From NCBI GenBank assembly GCA_023055425.1, contig JALGPY010000006.1, forward strand, positions 68,790,127 through 68,854,126: 64,000 bases of DNA, written 5' to 3'. Of this stretch, positions 45,289-57,172 are shown piece by piece. The stretch comes from Linanthus parryae. Its lineage: Eukaryota; Streptophyta; Magnoliopsida; Ericales; Polemoniaceae. How positions within the stretch are numbered: position 1 is the first letter of the stretch; each line of letters starts with the position of its first letter. Under the pieces are notes generated by a model. That model had not been told where the DNA came from, did not search any database, and saw nothing but the letters and a program-made list of their open reading frames with translations. Both the position numbers and the translations under genes were made by a program.

Positions 45289-46203
45289 GAGCATCTCCAA
45301 CACATTGCTTTTTCCCCCTCCCCTCACCTCCCCCTCCCCCTCCCCCCGCGGGCCCACCATTTTTCCCCTCCCCTTCCCCCTCCCCCTCCCCTTCCGTCAA
45401 ACTACTAATCGTCTCCAACCCATTTCTTTCCCCCCACCCAAAAAATTAATTTGTAATATATATTTAATAATTTAAAAATGAATTATTAATACCAAAAAAA
45501 GTAAATGCAAAATTGTTTACCAATGTATATATATACACACACACACACAAAAAGATGTTAATAATAATAACAATGATAATAATACTAATAATAATTAAAA
45601 TAATATTAACAAACAAAACTTTTATTCGAAAAAATAACGATTACAAGTACGAAAAAGTCGTTATTACAAGAAATAAAAATAAACACTGATACAAAAATGC
45701 AAGGAGCAGAGTAATAAAACACACAAATTGAAATAAACCAACCTAACAACGATTACATAAAATAGTTCTTTCTTTAGTTGAAAGGATTGAATTCTTGTTC
45801 AGACACATTGGCCGAACTTCCATAAGCACTTCCAAATAAGCTTTTCCGAATCAGTTTTTCGTAAATATACTTTCCAACAATAGTGAATACATTATTAATT
45901 TTATTAAATAATACAAAATAAAATTTATTAATCATAATAATAAAATACATAATATATAATTATAAAATATCAATATGTGTAATTAAAATTATCAAATAAT
46001 CAATTAATTAATCATTCCATGTAGGGGAGGGGGAGGGGATGTCCATGGGGAAATCCCCCCTAACCATCCCTCACCCAAGGCAAAATTTATCTCCATAGCA
46101 CCCCCTCCCCCTCCCCCTCCCACCATGGGGTTGGACATGAACCGTATTTTTATACGATTTTCCCCTTCCCCCTCCCCCTCCCCCCATGGGGTTGGAGATG
46201 CCC
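45289..46203. mobile_element. Harbinger/Tourist-like TIR element with C-rich ends
   Basis: It is bounded by GAGCATCTCCAAC and, inverted, GGGCATCTCCAAC, with TTA at both sides (45286-45288 and 46204-46206). Such ends with a TTA target are common in plant Harbinger-derived MITEs. Subterminal regions are long CCCCTCCCC tracts; the middle is AT-rich, with a (CA)n run at 45537-45549. A plus-strand G-run cluster sits at 46024-46050. Confidence 0.7.
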
Positions 46204-46206
46204 TTA

Positions 46207-46954
46207 TAGTATTCACTTCTCTTTGTCCTCTACTGAGTTAGGCTCAAATACCATCGTTTAACTAGCCAGCAGCTCGCTGCTTGAACTGTTAAAACCTCAA
46301 CTATCAACAGAACGAACCAATTCATACTTTCATGGTAGTACTATCTTGGGTTATATAACTGACACAGATGTTAACAATCCAACAGAGTGTTGAAATTGGT
46401 CGGACCTTGTAAGCCAGTGAATGTAACGGAATTATGTTCCTCGTGAAGCGAAAGATTCGGCTATTTTGGACCCTTCATAAGATGCACTGCAGTCCAACAT
46501 GACAACCTAGATAGGGCCTGTGGGTGTGAGGAGTGATGTGCTGCTGGGCATGTGATTTTTGTTTGTGTTGAGTCAGTGCTGTTTAGTAGTACTAGTACTT
46601 TTTAAACTACACTTCCAAATCCAAGTTCCAACTGTGAAACCTCTGTTTTCAAATTCCACGACTTTTTCTTCTTTTTCTTCCTCTCCATGCCTTACATTTC
46701 ACTTGTCATTGAGGACCAGGCACAACTTCCACACAATCAAGAAACTTTGCAACTTTCCATCAAAAAAAAAAAAAAAGAAAAGAAACTTTGCAACTCTCCA
46801 CATGGCTAGCTGGACAGAAAGAAGTACTACCCATACACATGTGTAAACACTTTGAATTTTTGGGGAAGAAGTCATTGCCAATTAAAGCTCTATACATTAC
46901 ACTGATCCAAGTATTTAGAGTCGTCATCTAAAAACTAGAAAAGTATCTAGAGTC
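46207..46954. other. Intergenic DNA without recognised genes
   Basis: No supported ORF. It contains a poly-A run at 46760-46774 flanked by a short direct repeat, GAAACTTTGCAACT(T/C)TCCA (46740-46758 and 46781-46799), which could be a target duplication of a very short or decayed insert. Confidence 0.5.
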
Positions 46955-47155
46955 GTGCTGGGGCATAGCTCAGCTGCCAAAGTTATGTGACTACTACGTT
47001 GACTACCTAAAGTGTGGAGGTTCCAATCCTATTCGAGGCTTTGGGCGCAAACTCGTTTCAGGCTGATCTGTTAACAAACTCAGAATCCTAGTTGGCTGAA
47101 TATCATTCTCTATCCCCAAGACAGGGGAGCAAGGGGACCCTTACCTTTAAAAATC
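46955..47155 (+). mobile_element. Possible tRNA-derived SINE remnant
   Basis: An A-box-like TAGCTCAGCTGC at 46966-46977 and a B-box-like GGTTCCAATCC at 47019-47029 are the internal RNA polymerase III promoter parts. The spacing is wide and no cloverleaf closes, so this is not a functional tRNA. The 3' end is unclear. Confidence 0.45.
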
Positions 47156-47243
47156 GCAAGATACGACGGCATATACTGAGAAATGAGGTGATATATAATT
47201 AACTATAGGTAAGGTATAACATAAGATTATGATCCTACATTTA

Positions 47244-47370
47244 TTTAGACATGTTTATTAGAGTAACATTTTTTTCTTCTCAATTGTGTGTAAATAAAGT
47301 CATTATCAATTTAGACATGTTTATTAGAGTAACATTTTTTCTTCTCAATTGTGTGTAAATAGTCATTTTC
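47244..47370. repeat. Tandem duplication of about 63 bp
   Basis: TTAGACATGTTTATTAGAGT and the following 40 or so bases occur twice in a row (starting near 47245 and 47309) with a few small indels. It lies downstream of the kinase gene. Confidence 0.85.
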
Positions 47371-47809
47371 AACAAACCCATATATCCCACACCCGTTGCA
47401 TCCTTGCATATACCAAGTCGTGGGAGGGGATTTATATACCCGTCTCCCATCCACAACCCAGACACATATTTATATACCAACAGGTATAACAAATCACCAT
47501 CCCCGTCTTAAACCTTACCCCAAAGATTGCTATCCGGTACCATGAACGACACAGAGAAATATGTTGCAAATGGAGAAAAGTAAAGAAATCATGACAATGT
47601 CCAAATGAAGAAGCACGGCCTATATCAAAAGACAAGCACCATATTTCCAGAAACGATTGACACACTCAGGAGGATCATGATCAACAATTTACATCAAACA
47701 GCAGCAAGTGCAACCATGCATTGAAAGCAAATTACATGATTTTTGAGAGGGTGTGCGGGAAAAAGATCCTAAAACAGTTTAACAAAAAAAAGATGTACAT
47801 CAAACTCTT

Positions 47810-50800
47810 TCATCTAACCCTGCAAGCTGCAGGACCACCACCTGGAGAACAGTTTGGATTAGGAGACCGACAAATAGCTCCAGGAACAACGTTCCCACCA
47901 AAATTGCTGTGCATTCTGAAATCCGGTATCCCACCCATTGCAAATGAACCAATAAGATTCGACGCAGACGACGACGACACTTCGTTTGCACCCACAGTAA
48001 TGCTTTGAAGAGGCTCTAATGTTTCAACCACGTCGCTCATTAAGGGTCTTGCTTTAGGGTTTTGGCTTAGGCAGTAGTATGCCAAGCTGCAAGCTTTTTG
48101 TGCTGCCCTAATAGAGTACTGGTTATCTAATCTGGGATCTATTATTTGCAACAGCTTTCTCTTGTCGTTCAGTTTCGGTCGTGCCCAGTCAACCAAACTT
48201 TGCTCCCTGCTAGGTCTCGTCTTGTCGATAGATTTCCTTCCGGTCAATAGCTCTAGAAGAACAACCCCAAAGCTGTACACGTCACTCCTTGCAGTTAGGT
48301 GTCCTGTGCATTTGAAGTAAAAACTGATTAGTAGAGGTTAGCAGAAGTGTGAAGTCCTAGTTACAGGGTGCAAAACAAACAACTACAAGATTTTATCAGT
48401 ATTGACTTTATCAGAAATCTGACAGTACAACCGTCTGCAGTATCGTCTCATTGAAACTTAGCTACCAACAGTATTGATTTTATCAGAAACACCCCTGCAG
48501 TTTTACTTTTACCGACATCTCACACCATTTTACTAAAACTGCTGGTAGCTTAGTGTCGGTAAAAGTGAAATTGCAGGGGGGTTTCTGTTTGAAAAATGGT
48601 GCGCAATGTCGGTGAAAGTAAAACTTCAAGCGGGTTTTCTGGCAAAATCAATACTGCTAGGATCTAGTAAGTGTCAGCAAGACGATACTATATACTGAGT
48701 TACAAACATAAATGACGATGTTTTTTTGAAACAATGATGATTTAAATAAAGGGAAATTTCCATGTGCGCTACACAGATAAGAATGTGCAGTAGCATATCA
48801 CCATCTATAATACCTTGTACGGAAAGTAGGAAATAATGAGCACAGGCCCAAAATGTGTTGTTTATGATAAACTGCAGTTTCAAGGAGGGCAACGTAGTTG
48901 CTTGTGCTCCCCTGTTACACATGAGGGAGGAGCAAACAAAACTGCGTATAGTATAGAAGCATGCTAGTGAATATGAAAATGTGAATCATATCACTTTACC
49001 CTCTTATATTTGTAATAGAGTGAGGGCACATATATAAGCTGTGTAGCTGCAGGCTTTCTACAGTATGCACATCATATGTGGAGGTTTCAACAGTATGCAT
49101 ATTTAAGGTGAAGGCCAGGGTTACTCCAAGACTTACTATGTTCTTTAACCGTCGATTACGCACATTTTTTATCAATCAATTCAGGTTTTAGGGTTCCAGT
49201 ACGGGTCAGAGTAGGATTGTAGGATTAAAGGTTTTAGTAAGATATTATCCAATACCACGATGAAAGGATGGCTGTAACTTGTACGAGTCAGTGTAGGATT
49301 AAAGGTACACAAGATAGTTGTCCATATCAGTTTATAACACTGAAGTACACATTATGAAAGATAATTGTCAGACTCCATGGCTCAAAACTTGTTTCCAGAT
49401 TCACTATAATACTATGGATACGGAAAACAGTAACTTTTCAAGACCTAGGAGAATTACATTGCAGTTCAGTGCCGGGTTGGAAAAAGTTGTTGGTCAATTC
49501 TGCTGAAATTCAATCCCCTGCAAGGAGGAATGCCCAGGAAAAAAAAAAAAAGGATCGCCAGTGGCTTTAAGTTGAAGCCTTCAAGCTTCTATAGAATCTT
49601 TGAAAGCCCACGCATGCACAATTTTAAACTTCGTTTAGTACTAACATATATGGCCGAAGCAATCATCTGACTCAGCCTTCTTCCCCCTTAGGTTACAATT
49701 GTTTTAATCGTTTGTTCCAAGATTCCAGTGAAACTATCAGCAACGTAGCTTTATCCTAAAATGTTTTTCCCCTTATAGTTTTTCTCACTGGATTCCAGTG
49801 AAACTATCAGAAACTTAGCTTTAGCTGTTATAAAATCACGAAAAAGATACCCACTGACATATTTCATGATAAGTCGTTGAACGCCACATCACAATTTAGT
49901 ATGATATCATATCATTTCCCTTAATCTGACCAAAACAGTATGTGGAGGTGTAACAGTGCCCATATTGCAGCAGGACAAGAGGTAAGCAAGAGGTATTAGA
50001 TATCTTGAGTCGACTAAGCGCAGTGATGAAGAGATAGCCGATGATGTTATCCATAGGTCTAAAAGGGTGGACGGAGTGGAGGAGTGCATCTGGAGTGTTG
50101 TGTGACCGTATGAACTCGACTAGGTTGAAGGGTATGTTTTATAGAACCGCTGAGACTCATTTTCATGTATGGAGATGAGTGTTGGGCGATTAAGAAAAAA
50201 TGTAATAAGAAAATGATTGTAGCTGTAATAAGAATGCTAAGGTGGATGAATGATGTAACTAGGAAAGACAGGATACGCAATGACACATCCCCTGATTAGG
50301 AAAGTGATATAGTTCAGATTGATGGTGTTAGACGAAGGGAAACGAGACCAAAACGAATTTGGGTAGAGATAATAAGACGCAACTTAAACTAAATGAACTT
50401 AAGAGAGGAAATAAGTTTGGGTAGACCAAACTGGAGACGCTTGATCCATGTAGCCGATTCCGGTTAAACTGGGAAAAAGGCTTGTTGACATTGTTTACTG
50501 GTCAACAAGATCAGTGCTAGAGTAATAAAATCAGAATTTTGATGACTCAATTGACATGGCCATATAGTTTCTTTGATAAGTTATGGGTCCCAGTGGTCGG
50601 GAGCTAATAGAAAAACAAAAGATAGCTGAACCAAATGCTTAGCATGAAAAGTAGGAAATAATATCACTTCAATGGATGAACTGACTTTCCTTAAAAGAAA
50701 CAACCTTGCAGCAATTAGAAAGTATATAAAAGTATTTTCTTCCGCTTATGACTTTTCATATTGAAGTTGTACACTGACACAAGCTTGAATATTGGACTCT

Positions 50801-53800
50801 GAAGTTGCAACTTACATACCTAATCAATGCTAAATGCGTTCGACATCTTGGAAGTTGCTCATCTATCTAACCAGCCTTTTATTTGCAATTCTGATTGTGT
50901 ATTTAGCTTTCGACTTTCTTCATTCGAGATTAGATCAAACAGACAATGGATTGGAATGTTTTACATAACTTCTCGGAACCAAAGACAGTAAAACTTCTCT
51001 CTGTATATATCCTGGAGAGTTCAGACTTCAGGATAAGCTCAAAGTGGCATACAAAAACTGATGTTTCAACCAATAAAAACGAATCTAGAAAGATTTAATT
51101 TGCATGGAGCTCCATAGACCATATCGATAGAAAGAAGAAATCGATATTAAGAACAAGTGTGTAAAGCTACATTAAAACACCATACCGGTCATCACATATT
51201 CAGGGGCAGCATAGCCGTAAGTACCCATAACCCGAGTGGAAACATGGGTTTCATCACCTTGAGGTCCAGCTTTTGCTAGCCCAAAGTCTGACAGCTTGGC
51301 TGCATAATCCTGTCATATCCAAACGCTAGGTTAATAGTGATGAACACTCGCAATCAGAAAGATGGATATTAACAAAAATATCATTAAATTATGATATATA
51401 CAAGAACCACTTACAGAGTCCAGCAATATATTAGAGGTCTTGAAATCCCTATAGATAACAGGTCTTTCAGCATTGTGTAGAAAAGCAAGCCCTTTTGCAG
51501 CCCCGAGAGCAATCATCATTCTGGTAGCCCAAGATAATGGAGCAGTTGCCTCTGCACACAACAGGCCGGCACAAACCAACTTAATTGAAGCATTACATGC
51601 ACGAAACGAGTATTTTGTAGATCCATCCAATATTAGCAGAAGAAACATCTCAATATTAGTTGTCATCATAACCCTCACATAAACCTTAACTATCAATGCA
51701 CTCTAACTAAACATGACGAATGGATAGTAGATATCGACATTACTTATTACTGGCCATGTTTAGGAACCGGAGATAACTCCAGGTATGAAAATCTGACTTT
51801 AAACATGCGGTTGACATGCTGAGAAATTTATTTATCTCAACCACATGTTGAAAAATCAGGTCCACATAATTCGGAGATATCTCCTGCCCACAAACATGCC
51901 CGCTATAAACCTTAAACGTGACTAACATGACAACCATAATGAAAGAAGTTGGACACTTGATCACTTTTAGACATGGTATTAAGGACACCAAGTGTGTTGA
52001 TAAATTAGAAACCCATGAAGTTAGATGTTTGTCCAGATAATAGGTCAACTTGCCATGTATAATAATGTCAGCACATCTATTCCGAGACTCATATACAACA
52101 AAATTTTACATGTAGCGCGTGACTTACGCGATCAGTGGTTGAATTGTTAATATAGATGCATGTTTGCTCATCAAGAATAACGCCACCCTATAGTCCTATA
52201 CTTATAGCTGGCGTGAGATTAGTTCAGGACTATTTGTCGGCGACAAAACGACAAAGTACGCATAGCCAATATGAGTAAATATCATGATGATGATTGACAA
52301 GTCTGTCGTATCTGCACGGGGGTATTAGCACATTTTTCCTAATGAATGTAAGTCAGCCTGAAATATAACATTCTCATGAACGACAAAATAGGTACTCGGC
52401 TAAGGCCTAAGACGCGGTGAGGATGTGAAACGTTGCATAAATCCAGGTAGTTAAGGTCTACGTTAACTGGACTCGGGTGGGGGTGTCATGTCGGGTGTGT
52501 ATCCCAGAGTCGGATCTGCCAATTTCATAATTTTCCGGATACGGGGACTCGGCTAAAAAGTGTCCAAAATATGGATACGGGTACGTGGATATTGCGTTAG
52601 TTATTATATTTACTATATAATTATGTATAAAATGAATTATAAAAAAATCAACTAAAAAGTCACATTATAATGTTATATAGGTAAACTTCAAGGACTATAA
52701 TCTGTTTAATGTATTTGACGGCTAGAGATGGCGACCAAGTCTTTGTCGGAACCACGTGTCTCTTTAGTCATCGTGTCCGGCGAGATTTATCCACACCCGC
52801 CACACATCCCACACCCACACCAGTGTCATATCGTATCGACACGGGTACGGCGGCGATTTATAAGAGTCTGTGTAACGTAGGTTAAGGTACTAGGCTACTA
52901 GCATACAGTAGGCGCCAACTTAAATCTATCTTCTAAGGGGAGATTACATTTTCTACTGGAGGTTCTGACACGAAAGCCATAGTATTAATGAAAGAGACCT
53001 AAAAAACAAGCGAGCAATATAAGGAAAGTCACCGTACTTCGGAACAAATGATTTTCAAGGCTTCCCCTGTACATGAACTCGTAAACAAGCAATCTATGTT
53101 CATCCTCACAGCAGTATCCAATTAACTTCACCAAATTAGGATGCCTGAGCTGCCCAAGAAAGTTAACCTCTGTCTGCAAAAGAAGAAACACCATCATCAT
53201 CATCACAAAGACCAACCCATCAATTTAAAAAAAACAACAGACATGAAAGTAAAATTTACTCAAATGTTGGTTGAGACTGAACAAAACCCCCAAAATTCCA
53301 CAAGAGAAGTGACACTTACAAGCCATTCTCTGTGTCCCTGAAGACCTTCCTTATTGAGCACCTTGACAGCAACTGGTAGAGATTTGAGCCCAACCCTAAC
53401 ATTCTCGTCGATGTAACCCTTATACACAGTCCCAAAACCTCCCTCGCCGAGAATGTAGTCAGAGCGAAAGCTCTTGGTAATGGTCTCGAGCTCGTACAGC
53501 GTGAACGCGATAATCTGTGTGTAGAGGACGGCGTTCTTCCTCGAGTCCTCCATGATACGCGGCGTTGAAGGATCGCTCAGATCTGAAGTAGAACGGCCGT
53601 GTTTCTTCTCCAGCGAGCCATTTTTACCGTTCATTGATAGCTTCTGGAGCTGTTGAACTGTAAACGAAGCCAATAAAACAAAAACACCAATTCGAGAGAT
53701 CTAGATCTAGAGGAAGCCAGCGAAGGATATGACACAATTCGGTAGCTGAAAAAGTGAAAATGTGTAAGCGGTTTTGAATACCTTGATGATGAGCATGAGA

Positions 53801-53842
53801 GACGACGGCGGCAGATTCCTCTCTAGTGCCGCAGTTGCCCAT
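47810..53842 (-). CDS. PBL8: PBL8-like receptor-like cytoplasmic kinase (RLCK-VII)
   Basis: Six exons on the minus strand: 53842-53782, 53657-53320, 53173-53038, 51551-51415, 51309-51186 and 48303-47810. All introns are GT-AG and in frame, giving 429 residues. The N-terminus MGNCGT offers Gly2 for myristoylation and Cys4 for palmitoylation, placing the kinase at the plasma membrane. The kinase domain has [10 protein letters not shown] (91-100), the ATP-binding Lys in VAVKV (119), the catalytic loop [10 protein letters not shown] (Asp214), LSDFG (Asp232) and AAPEYV (258-263). The C-terminus ends [20 protein letters not shown]. Sequence and ends closely match Arabidopsis PBL8 (about 410 residues), of the PBS1-like family that relays immune and developmental receptor signals. 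Its own substrate is not known here. Intron 5 is 2.9 kb and intron 3 is 1.5 kb; both hold repeats. Confidence 0.95.
48468..48661. mobile_element. Foldback MITE in intron 5 of the PBL8-like gene
   Basis: The left arm (CAGTATTGATTTTATCAGAAA, GTTTTACTTTTACCGACAT) pairs with the right arm (CAGTATTGATTTTGCCAGAAA, GTTTTACTTTCACCGACAT in inverted orientation). The arms are about 80 bp with a short loop. The superfamily is not clear. Confidence 0.75.
49721..49825. repeat. Partial 70-bp tandem duplication in intron 5
   Basis: GATTCCAGTGAAACTATCAG begins at 49721 and again at 49791, each followed by AACGTAGCTTTA or AACTTAGCTTTA. Confidence 0.8.
49920..50480 (+). mobile_element. LINE reverse transcriptase relic (3' end) in intron 5
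   Basis: Broken plus-strand frames recall the C-terminal part of plant [29 protein letters not shown], a [14 protein letters not shown] segment, MLRWM and, near the end, RRLIHVADS. Many stops and frameshifts. It is antisense to the kinase gene. Confidence 0.65.
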
Positions 53843-54180
53843 CTTCTGTTCGATGAAATGCCGATGAAGGATAAGTAGAGGTAGGAAGAGAGGGTAAAGT
53901 GAAATTAAGCGGCGGCGATGACGGTGACGGTAGCGGTGATAAGGATAGTCGTGGATCAGTGGTTGCGGCTGCTCTCCGGACGGAGCAGAGTAACATTATA
54001 CGGCGGAGCTCCTCCTGGTTGCGGTGTTGCTCCTCCTCTTCTCTCCTCCGCTATACACCAAAGAACATGTGACTCTTCTCTGTCCGCGCACACACACACA
54101 AAACACGCAGATACGCTCTCTTTCACTCACAGTGACTGACTGATCTCAACTGCGACTTTTCATGCTAGTAAAAAAATGAG
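53843..54180 (-). promoter_or_regulatory. 5' untranslated and proximal promoter region of the PBL8-like gene
   Basis: It precedes the ATG on the minus strand. It is GA/CT-rich with a (CA)n run at 54089-54101. No clear TATA box is visible, which is common for such kinases. An upstream ORF on the plus strand is not credible. Confidence 0.4.
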
Positions 54181-54421
54181 GGTTTGGGTTTTGGGGAGTA
54201 TAATAACAATAAAGTAAAATACAGAGAGAAGACATGCGCGGAGAGAGGAATTATTTAACAAATTGACGAAAGTGACTTTTGGTCCATTATTACTGCAGCT
54301 TTCACGTTCTGGGTGTGGTCTTCTTGTAGTGTGGGGAGGGCAGTTACTTAATGGAGATAGTGAGGAGATAGTTATGTCTTCCTGCTTCTAGGGTTGTCTC
54401 ATTAAGCTAATTTATGTTATG

Positions 54422-55919
54422 GATTTGGAACATTTCACAGAAATGGGTACTGAAATGGGTACTGGGACAAAAATGGAGGCTATTGTTCTATCAAATGTTA
54501 GGGTTGTTTGTATTATACAAGCTTGTTGAGATGTGTTGGCTTATTTGAGAAAAAAATATATGGTAAATTAAGTTAATATTGGTGAGATCTTAATAATAAG
54601 GAACCAATAAGGAACCAATCAACCAAATATCATGAAATCAAACTCGTAAATGAACTTGTGTGAGACTTATTGTCGAGGGGGATCCGATTTGCTACAGTTT
54701 TCATCCGTCCGGTACATATACAGTTCTAATCGGACGGTGCTGATGATGACACGTAGCACTATAAAAAGACACAAATAAAAGCTAAAAATTCTACCCACGC
54801 GCTCTGCTCCTAATTAGTTGACTTCTGTCTCTCTTTAATCCCTCATCTCTGCTGAATGAATTCCAATTTCTCAAAGCTAAAACGCTTTTTCTGACGCTGT
54901 TGATTTTACGAATTCTTAAATCGATTCTGATATCCTCTGTTCATTTTATCTCCATTTCGAACCAGAGACTCATATTGTCGAATCTCATTATCTAAAATAT
55001 GACGTGGAAAATGGAAAACACATTATTCTGATCTATTATGATTGGGTTGGAATAGAGATGGAAAGGCGACGATGGCTGAAAATTGACAACGATGGTTTAA
55101 GATTGACGAGGGAGAAGGAAAGGCGAATTTGTCAGACAAATTGCACTTCGATTGAGGTTCATGATTCTGGTGAAAACCTCATGGGGAAACCCATTGGGTT
55201 GTTCGCATGTTAGAAACTTGCCGACAATCTTTTTGCAATTCATCTTTAGCAGATGAGTACCACGTAGGCGGTGGAAGTTATGGCAGCATAGGTGGTGAGT
55301 ATGGCGGATGCCGTTACCAAGGCTGCCGTGGCGGCGACTTAGGAAGAGGATGAATGGAGAGACAGATACAGTAGATGAAAGATGAGAGTGTGAGAAGAAA
55401 CGTTGCGAGTGGGGTTACTTTTAGCTTTGGTACGTGTCTTCAAATGAGGGCACGTGTCAGCGCCTACGCCATTGGATACAAACTGCATGTGTACCGGACA
55501 AATGACTATCGGAGCAAATCCGATCCCATTGTCGAGGAACCAAATATCAAGGAAGATTTTGATTGATGTAAATATGCATTATGTAGTTGCCTTGTGTGAC
55601 TAAGGGTCTGTTTTACAGAAATGGGGACTATGACAAAAATAGAGGCTATTGTGCTATAAGATGTTAGGGTTGTTTGTAATATACAAGCTTGTTGAGATGT
55701 CTTGGCTTATTTGAGAAAAATGATGGTATATCATAAGTAAATTTTTTGTGAGATCTTATTGTTAAGGAACCAATAAACCAAATATCATGAAATCAAAAGC
55801 CAGCTCGTAAATGAACTTGTGTGAGACTTATTGTCGAGGAACTAGATATCAATGAAGATTTTGATTGATGTAAATATGCATACATAGTTGCCTTGTGCGA
55901 CTAAGGGTCTGTTTTGGAA
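54422..55919. repeat. Tandem duplication of a ~330-bp unit, first copy split by a Mutator-like element
   Basis: Copy 1 is 54422-54677 plus 55528-55610; copy 2 is about 55611-55919. Shared text includes TTAGGGTTGTTTGTA, ATACAAGCTTGTTGAGATGT, ATGAACTTGTGTGAGACTTA and TTTTGATTGATGTAAATATG. Each ends ACTAAGGGTCTGTTTT. No gene is visible in the unit. Confidence 0.85.
54678..55527. mobile_element. Mutator-like element, 850 bp
   Basis: It starts GGGGATCCGATTTGCT and its inverted end is GGGATCGGATTTGCT, with CCGGTACA inside both ends. The exact 9-bp duplication ATTGTCGAG (54669-54677 and 55528-55536) is typical of Mutator. No transposase. The interior has a TATA-like ACTATAAAAAG at 54761 and a 69-codon ORF (55004-55213), which could be captured gene sequence (Pack-MULE style). 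I do not recognise the source. Confidence 0.82.
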
Positions 55920-56296
55920 CGCTGTGGTCGTACAAGATGTTTGAATATTGTTTGATAGATATTACGTAAATCTACGCGAAATGCTAGCATGATTTCTTCT
56001 AAGTAGTGAAATATTGATATGCAGATTCTATGTCTTTTTGACGAAAAGTGATTCCATATTTTGTAAATTTACTATCTGCCTATGGCATGTCAAATGGTAT
56101 ATTACACTTTATAAGTTGTGTAAAGAAATCTGTTGACATTTCAAAAACTTGAAAATGTGAAATTGATTGTAGGAGAACTTATCGAAAAATAAGTTTCATA
56201 AGCAACTCCCGAACACTCACAATTGGTGTATGGTCTATAGCATTATCAAAACGAATTTTCCTCAGAAAAACAACTCCCTACCTACTTTTAGAAAGT
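55920..56296. other. Intergenic DNA without recognised features
   Basis: AT-rich; no ORF, repeat or RNA gene seen. Confidence 0.6.
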
Positions 56297-56863
56297 TGTA
56301 GATAGTGTAATTCAGATATATCAATTGTTATTTACGTGGCATCCAAATGTTAGAATCATCGATACATCATTTCATGATATACTTATCATTATGTTCTCTC
56401 TTATCCATATAGGGGGCTGTGAGACAGGATTCCTCGCACATGACTCATACGGGAACTAAGGGGTCTAAGTGGCTTGGAGGCTAGAGAAAGGTTCGTCGAG
56501 CTGGTGTTACGCTCGCGTGCAACCCCTGTCAGTTATCTGAGAGAATTGCGAATCACCCACCTATATGTACAGTCGACGGTACATGTATGCGAGGCAGTTA
56601 TATAACCGTCACATGCAGTTATATAACTCCTCATAACGATTTTCCTAAGACTAGTATATATAGGAGGTTTGTCCTTTGATAGAGGTTCAGATCTTTTGAT
56701 CATCTACCCCTCTTGCTTAATGTCTCTCTCTCAGATATCTGACTTCGCTTACTCTTACACTTGCTTACTTAAATCTTACTCTCTTAATCTTTGTGTCTCA
56801 TTAGTTGTTCTTATCTATTGCAGGTACACACTCGGATCCTTCTCATACTCTCCTCTGTACACA
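56297..56863 (+). repeat. 5' LTR of element E (Tat-like, relative of element C)
   Basis: It begins TGTAGATAGTG, matching TGTAGATACTG at the sense start of the C LTR. It shares ACGTGGCATCC, GGGGGCTGTGAGACAG, TGGCTTGGAGGCTAGAG and TCTCTCTCAGA in the same order. It ends GTACACA. A TATA-like CTAGTATATATAGG lies at about 56651-56664. Confidence 0.8.
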
Positions 56864-57172
56864 TTTGATAAACCCGGCGTGAATCAACTTAACGATTCAC
56901 TCAAAGATCCTTCAACCATGAGTCTCCCACATGATGAAGAGACATGGCTTCAATCCCCTCTGCGATAAAGACAACCAGATCCATTTCCACAACGCTCAAC
57001 AGATGCAGGCAATCTCCACTGGCTCACAAACTCTGGAAAGGCTTAATGCTACCATTCAGGGGCAAGCCATGGCAATGCAAACTCAGGCCGCACAGGTTTC
57101 CCAGATAATGACTATCTTGGGGAACACCGCAGCCAATTCTGCACAAGGAAGTCCAGTGACGCCAGGGCCGTC
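56864..57172 (+). pseudogene. Element E primer binding site and gag 5' end (interrupted)
   Basis: After the LTR, TTTGATAAACCCGGCGTG corresponds to the C primer binding site. Gag-like sequence from the ATG at 56919 continues in shifted frames to LERLNATIQGQAMAMQTQAA and QVSQIMTILG, homologous to the C Gag segment LESLDATVQSQ (residues 43-53) and its coiled coil. The gene is cut at 57172 by a copia LTR. Confidence 0.75.

Noticed and set aside
46955..47035. tRNA gene
   Set aside because: A- and B-box-like words are present, but no acceptor stem or cloverleaf closes and the spacing is wrong.
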